Assembly: GCA_947683425.1 (NCBI GenBank)
Contig: CANTUQ010000081.1
Span: 5,638,501 to 5,702,500 of the forward strand
Length of the DNA stretch: 64,000 nucleotides
Direction: 5' to 3'
Origin: Excoecaria cochinchinensis
Taxonomy: Eukaryota > Streptophyta > Magnoliopsida > Malpighiales > Euphorbiaceae
The notes under the pieces are model-generated. The model was not told the DNA's origin and ran no database searches. It saw only the letters and a program-made list of their open reading frames with translations. The position numbers and the translations under genes were made by a program. Positions 59,065-64,000 of the stretch are shown in pieces (the stretch's first letter is position 1; every line of letters begins with the position of its first letter).

Positions 59065-59462
59065 TACGGACGAGAGGTGACTGAAGGACGTCCCCGTATT
59101 TTGTACGGTCAACAGTAGGAAATAGAAAGTGTAGGTTCTGGGTTTAATATTTTTGGATTTCTATATAAACTTTTGTACCATCGTATGTATAGTGGGTATG
59201 TAAAGGCATGTAATAATCTGATAACTATGAATGTTAACCTAAATATGTATGTGCAATGCGTGTGGCTATGGAAATGCACTATAAGTAGTTGGCATGTGAT
59301 GTGTGAGTTAAGATCGTATATGATGAACTTTTAATATTCAGGCTAAGCATGTGTTATGTTGTGTGTGTGCGGTCTTCTCTAACTAAGATTAGCTGAGCTA
59401 GTCTGTCGTTAGGGAATGGGCGTCACAGATATACCCCTCCCAGTTCTAGATATATAAGAGGA

Positions 59463-60254
59463 TTATTGTCTCCTGCTCTTGATAGCTTGACTATTAGTTG
59501 ACTCTGTTGGAGAAGTCATATGATAATCTCTTGATCTCTTACCTGGGTATGAACCTCCTCGGTTAGGATTCTTTCTTTGGATGCTCTCTTCCTGAATCTC
59601 TAATGATCTTTTCGCCCTCATAGCTGCCTGTACTATCTGATAGTAACTCACAGTTTGAGATGTAGTAAAAGAGATCAATAGTACTTTGATTTGCTCCTTC
59701 AGTCCCTCTTCGAATTGCTGACATCTAAATTCCTCAGTTAGCACACCAACCGGTGCATACTTCCCCAGTTTACATAATTCTTTTTCATACTCAGCTATAG
59801 ATATACCTCTTTCCCTCAAATTCAGGAATTGTTTCCAATTTACCTCTCGATACGCCTTATTTACATACTTATTATGAAACTCTTGCTCGAAAAATCCCCA
59901 CGTAACCGGAGTTGGAAGCATTGGATGCCTTAAGACTAGCTTCCACCAATCATAAGTGGCACGCCGAAGTAGCGATACCACATATTCTACTTGCTGATCA
60001 GGAGGGCACCTTATTTCCCTAAGTACCCTCTAAACTTTCTCAATCCAATACACAGCCTTGTCCGACTCATCAAGTCTAGTTCCGTGGAACTCCTCCGCTC
60101 TATGCTTTCTCACGGACTCTAGTGGAGCCTTTAGTGTTGTCATTCGATCTAACACCCTCGTCATGTCTTGAGGTATCGGGGTACCCGATACCTCAAGTTC
60201 ACGAGGATTAACACTTTCTGCAGTCGCTTGCCTAGAATTATGAGAAGGATCCAT
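59463..60254 (-). pseudogene. J element gag, N-terminal and capsid part
   Basis: On the minus strand it starts at ATG 60254, about 90 bases after the J primer site. It reads MDPSHNSRQATAESVNPRE, EEFHGTRLDESDKAVYWIEKV, then a TAG at 60030-60032, and in the same frame TYDWWKLVLRHPML, FEQEFHNKYV, EYEKELCKLGKYAPVG and a basic linker with YPGKRSRDYH. It is clearly related to K gag but distinct. A stop at 59463 precedes the K insertion. The zinc knuckles of the same gag are on the other side of K at 49576-49819. Confidence 0.88.
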
Positions 60255-60344
60255 CGTCCTAAAACATAAACAGGGACGTCCACATTAGGTCAACACAACT
60301 ATACACATCTTTTTCTACCCAATTCCCAGAAATGACTAAACCTT

Positions 60345-60357
60345 GGCTCAGATACCA
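60345..60357 (-). other. J element primer-binding site
   Basis: On the minus strand TGGTATCTGAGCC, one base from the TGGTATCAGAGCC of K, five bases from the LTR end. Confidence 0.85.
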
Positions 60358-60746
60358 CTACTTGTAATGCCCATTCTCCATTACCCAATTAGCCCAGCTA
60401 ATGGAGTCAAGAATGGTCATTACACGGCAATCACTTCCTCATGCACATACATAGTACAATGCATACAGAAAATATGTACAATTAAATTTTTGTTTCTATC
60501 GCATTCACATGCAACAAATTATTGATACTCATCTTTCGCTTGCTCATGCATTCGTGCATACACACACTTATACAAGTTAAGTATTGCAGGCCTAGTTACA
60601 TAATATATTACATACTTTATGCTATCCAAAATAGTAATTATATAACACAAAACACAAATCTACCCCAAAACCTATGCTATTAGCAACCCTAGTGTATTGA
60701 CCCTTGCCAATGTGGAACTGTCCTTTGAATCACCTCGCTTTAGAAA

Positions 60747-60794
60747 CTGCATGGATTAGGAAAAGCCCATGCTAAGCAATAACGCTTAGTGGGG
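60747..60794 (-). promoter_or_regulatory. Paired stem-loops in J 5' LTR
   Basis: On the minus strand CTAAGCG, TTAT, TGCTTAG followed by CATGG, loop, CCATG. The first stem keeps seven pairs with one G-U. Confidence 0.7.
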
Positions 60795-61816
60795 AACAAT
60801 ACAATAAATTACACAACATGTAACTAGTTTGAGGCACATATTAATTTCCAAGCTTAAAGTTTAGTATATACATATATTCATGTGTTTATCTGCATAATTG
60901 TTTTGCTGTACTTAACATATATACACTTAAATCGAGCTTCTATAGTCATGCCTTATTATCATACATCAACATCCACATAATATTCTTAGAATATCTACAC
61001 ATCTTGATTTATACTCATACTGAAGAATCACATTCGCATAATCACATCACACGATAAATCTTAACGCATCTCATTCACATTCTCATTTTATAACAGTCTT
61101 TATATGATCAGATTATTAACATTAGCCTTGCCTATAACTCAAAGATGTGGATAACGGGTATCGCAATCAGTACTCGAAAGTACCACAATCATTTTGTATT
61201 TGAAGATACACACTCGCAATTAGTACCCGTAGTACAGGAATATTCAGTATAATACAATGAACCCGATAAGGATTCAGAAAATTCAAAGATTTCCCGAAGG
61301 AAACAAACGCTACCGACCACACTTTTAGACCCTATAGGCATGCCTACCTATCCGCTATTTGACCCGCAGGCTAATTATTATTCCAGTTATCTGTAATTCA
61401 ATTACTATTTACATTATTCACATAATCGTATGTGGTTCAACTTGCACATAATAGATCACATACGCTTGCAAGTATACAATTGTGTTCACATTCTCTTCAT
61501 ATGCAATCTTATTTAATTATACACATTCATATAACTCATAATCATATCATAGGTCTTAATAATGTTGATATACTAATATGAGTTTCATTCCATATTATTA
61601 TATATTATTACACAATTTTTTGTAAAGAATTACTCATATACATGACTTAACAAGCAAGCCCACATTCACTTGTCTCATACATTTCATCTCATTTAACCAT
61701 AATGTTTAGCACATAATAATCTTCATTAAATGATATTAAATTTGATTGGATTATTGATCATGCATGTATATAACATTTGGCCAAGTCTTATTGTTCATTA
61801 TGCAAAATAGAGGTAG

Positions 61817-62051
61817 TACCTCATGGTGACAATCAATTTGATTGTGACCGTGACATACCAAGGTTTTAGAACAGAACACAATTGCAAATACCTCACGGTG
61901 ACAATCAATTTCGTTGTCACCGTGACATGGAAATATCTTCCGGGCGGTGACAATTAATTTGGTTGTCACCATGACATACCAAATGTACCCAAACAGAATG
62001 CAAACCTTGCATACCTCACGGTGACAATTAATTTGGTTGTCACCGTGACCT
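61817..62051. repeat. Hairpin array in J 5' LTR
   Basis: Four units on the TCACGGTGACAAT theme. The third unit has lost the start of its left arm through the deletion near 61945. Confidence 0.88.
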
Positions 62052-63190
62052 ATACAAATTTGCCAAAACACAGCTATGTTTTACCAACACACAACTGTGC
62101 TTTTCTCACCCAAATCTCATAACAAACTTCAAGTCCTCATAACTTAATTCAAATGTCATTATTAGCCAAATCATCCTTCTAAGCATACGTTCTCTTACTT
62201 ATTAACTTTCTAACAATGTTGATTTCAACACCATTAGATGACAACTCAAGGAGTTATGTTCAAATGGTTATAACATGTTCCAAATAACTCATATGCACAT
62301 TTTGGTTGACTTAAGAAAACCATTTTAAAATTTTATGCTTGTTCAAACTATATATATTTCCATGTCAAGTTCACATACCAATTTCAATTCGAGAATTCAC
62401 CTATCAAATAAACTTATATAATCCACTTTCTCTCAATTTGCATTCAAACACATATATCTAAATTTAGGGTTCAACAAACTCATAGCAATTAACACACTCC
62501 AATGCAATCATTCCTTTAATACAATCATCTCATAGCATAACACAATAATTTCTTACACAATCAATAAAATTATACACATATATCACAATTGGTTCACAAA
62601 CCTCTTCTCCTTAGCTCCCTAGAAGTCACTCAGCCTCTTGATCAATCACCTTCCCCTTTCCTTTGATTCCCTTTACCCCCTCAACTTCGTCTATCATCAA
62701 ATCCAGGATCGGAACAAGGATTAATTACCAACTCATCACAACCCAATAATAAGAAAAGGAGTAAAAGAAGATGAGAAATTAATTACTAGATCACTTACCT
62801 TACTAAAATATAACTTAGCAACCAATACATCATTTATCTTCAATAGAATTCTTATTGAGATCACTTAAGTAATAGCTTCCGAAATGAAGAGAAGAAGATG
62901 AGTGTGAAGAAAGAAAGATAGTCCGGAATTGCACATACAAAGGAGTTGATTTCCTCTTTCCTCAATGAGATATATATTGCATGAAATAGGTTAGGTTGGC
63001 AATGCCACAGCCAGACACATGGATCCCACCATAATCCTTCAAACTCAATTAACTCAATCAAGTTTAATTAACTCATAATTAATCCACCACTAATACTTTA
63101 ACAATTAAGCCACTTATCTTATTTCATTCATTCAATTGAGTCCTTCTCTAAAGTTCATTTCAATCCCACAAATCAAATTAGGTCACACAT

Positions 63191-64000
63191 TTTATGTTTA
63201 TAGATATGATTTTAAGTGTAATTTGACTTAATTGGTTTCGTTTGAATTTATTTAAGAATTTTATAATGAAATAATGTATTATGTACATTTTGTACATTTT
63301 GACATAATTGACTTTAAGGTCAGATTTTAGTATATTTGATACTAAAATTGAATAATTAATTAAATAGAATTTTATTGGAATAATTCATGGTGAATTATGC
63401 TATTATGGAAATTGTAGATTTTATTGAATTTAAATGAGTTCATTGATTAATTGATGTTAATGTTGTTTAATTAGTAATTGGAGATGGTTTATTAAGAATT
63501 TGTTAAATTGTTAGTAAAATTTCCATTTTGGCATATTGATGCTTTGAATGATATAATATGTTAATTTGGGTACATATTAAGTAATGAAATGGAATTGTAA
63601 TAATTGAAGAAATTAAATAGTTAATTGCCCTTAGTAATAGTCTGGTGGTCAAACCTAACTAAGTATATAGTTGGCTAGCTATAGAGACATTTATATCGCG
63701 GTGCAAGTCATGGCGACTTGCTTTGCTTTGGTAGATTTACGATGGTCTACCATAGTGATTCAATGTTTAAAGTGAAGTGCTCAATGATAAAATGAATGAA
63801 ATGAAAATGTAATTGCATGGGTGGTCCATCGGGATTACTCTTTATTGTAGTGGACCTGTGGGGTCCATGTCTCGTATATCCAGATCGGAGGTTTTTGCCG
63901 AGTGTATACTAGGGGCATAAATGAACAAAAATGTGTAATATGTCAAAAGTGTTTTAATTGGCATAACAGATTGAAATGAACGAATATATATAGTCAATCT
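63191..64000 (+). mobile_element. G-family LTR fragment, runs off window
   Basis: AT-rich sequence, then TGCCCTTAGTAATAGTCTGG at 63627, TTGGCTAGCTATAGAGAC near 63670, GGTGCAAGTCATGGCGACTTG and ACTAGGGGCATAAATG near 63910. This is the same block order as 34296-34590 and 37195-37470. Both the start and the end of this LTR are outside or lost. Confidence 0.75.

Larger units (their letters stand above)
49825..59427 (+). mobile_element. Complete Tekay/Del-lineage Ty3/gypsy element K
   Basis: A 9,603-bp element with two LTRs of 2,445 and 2,460 bp, primer site, gag, pol, chromodomain and polypurine tract, flanked by perfect GATAT at 49820-49824 and 59428-59432. The first 750 bases of the LTRs differ by roughly 2-3% by eye, mostly transitions, plus a 13-14-bp indel near 57795, so it is a fairly young insertion. 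It lies inside the gag of element J in the opposite orientation. The domain order protease-RT-RNase H-integrase-chromodomain identifies a chromovirus; the Tekay assignment is from gag and pol motifs. Three stops and a frameshift make it non-autonomous as read. Confidence 0.95.
56968..59427 (+). mobile_element. K element 3' LTR
   Basis: Starts TGTCATAGCCGG and ends GGGCGTCACA, followed by GATAT. It carries the same modules as the 5' LTR, including a hairpin array (57941-58270). Confidence 0.95.
60363..63190 (-). mobile_element. J element 5' LTR, start truncated
   Basis: Matches 45941-48785 along its length with scattered changes and a small deletion near 61945. It stops matching at 63190, so the first 50 bases on the minus strand (48786-48835 in the partner) are missing. 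It holds the paired stem-loops (60747-60794), a palindrome box near 61333 and a hairpin array (61817-62051). Without the end, no target-site duplication can be checked for J. Confidence 0.9.

Overview
This window is plant nuclear DNA made almost entirely of transposable elements. I see no convincing host gene, no rRNA or tRNA gene and no CRISPR. The evidence is Ty3/gypsy gag-pol sequence of two plant lineages (Tat-like and chromodomain Tekay/Del-like), long AT-rich LTRs, plant-type (TTC)n and (AAT)n microsatellites, and a degraded copy of a plant pararetrovirus (Caulimoviridae). The species cannot be named; an angiosperm is the natural reading.

Layout. 1-1522 is the gag end of a minus-strand Tat-like element that runs off the left edge. 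1626-16159 is a stack of LTRs: LTR A (+), split by solo LTR E1; LTR F (-), split by solo LTR E2; LTR D (-), split by solo LTR B. From 16160 a tandem repeat of about 250 bp begins. It is interrupted by solo LTR C (-), by a large LTR element H (-, LTRs at 20295-21035 and 40670-41433) and by solo LTR I1 (+) and LTR I2 (-). Inside H lie solo LTR E3 (-) and a G-family LTR (25369-40639). The G LTR itself carries an endogenous pararetrovirus (about 25616-32140) and further G copies. From 45941 to 63190 lies a minus-strand Tekay-like element J. Its gag is interrupted by a complete plus-strand Tekay element K (49825-59427). Another G-family LTR fragment starts at 63191 and leaves the window.

Target-site duplications read directly from the sequence fix most boundaries: GCCGC (E1), CATCC (E2), CAGAA (B), CTTGT (C), TAACC (E3), ATTTA (outer G), TTTTC (I1), GATAT (K) and TATTG/TATTC (H). 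They give a relative chronology: satellite, then H, then E3 and G inside H, then the virus inside G. K is the only element with two full LTRs and a nearly complete gag-pol, and that frame carries one frameshift and three stops.

The most interesting material is in the LTRs. Several families carry, at a similar relative position, an array of short GC-rich hairpins whose sequence differs completely even between copies of one family. Downstream lie a conserved 14-bp palindrome and a pair of adjacent stem-loops whose stems are kept by paired base changes. The pararetrovirus copy is circularly permuted and bounded by an inverted copy of its leader that begins at the tRNA primer-binding site.
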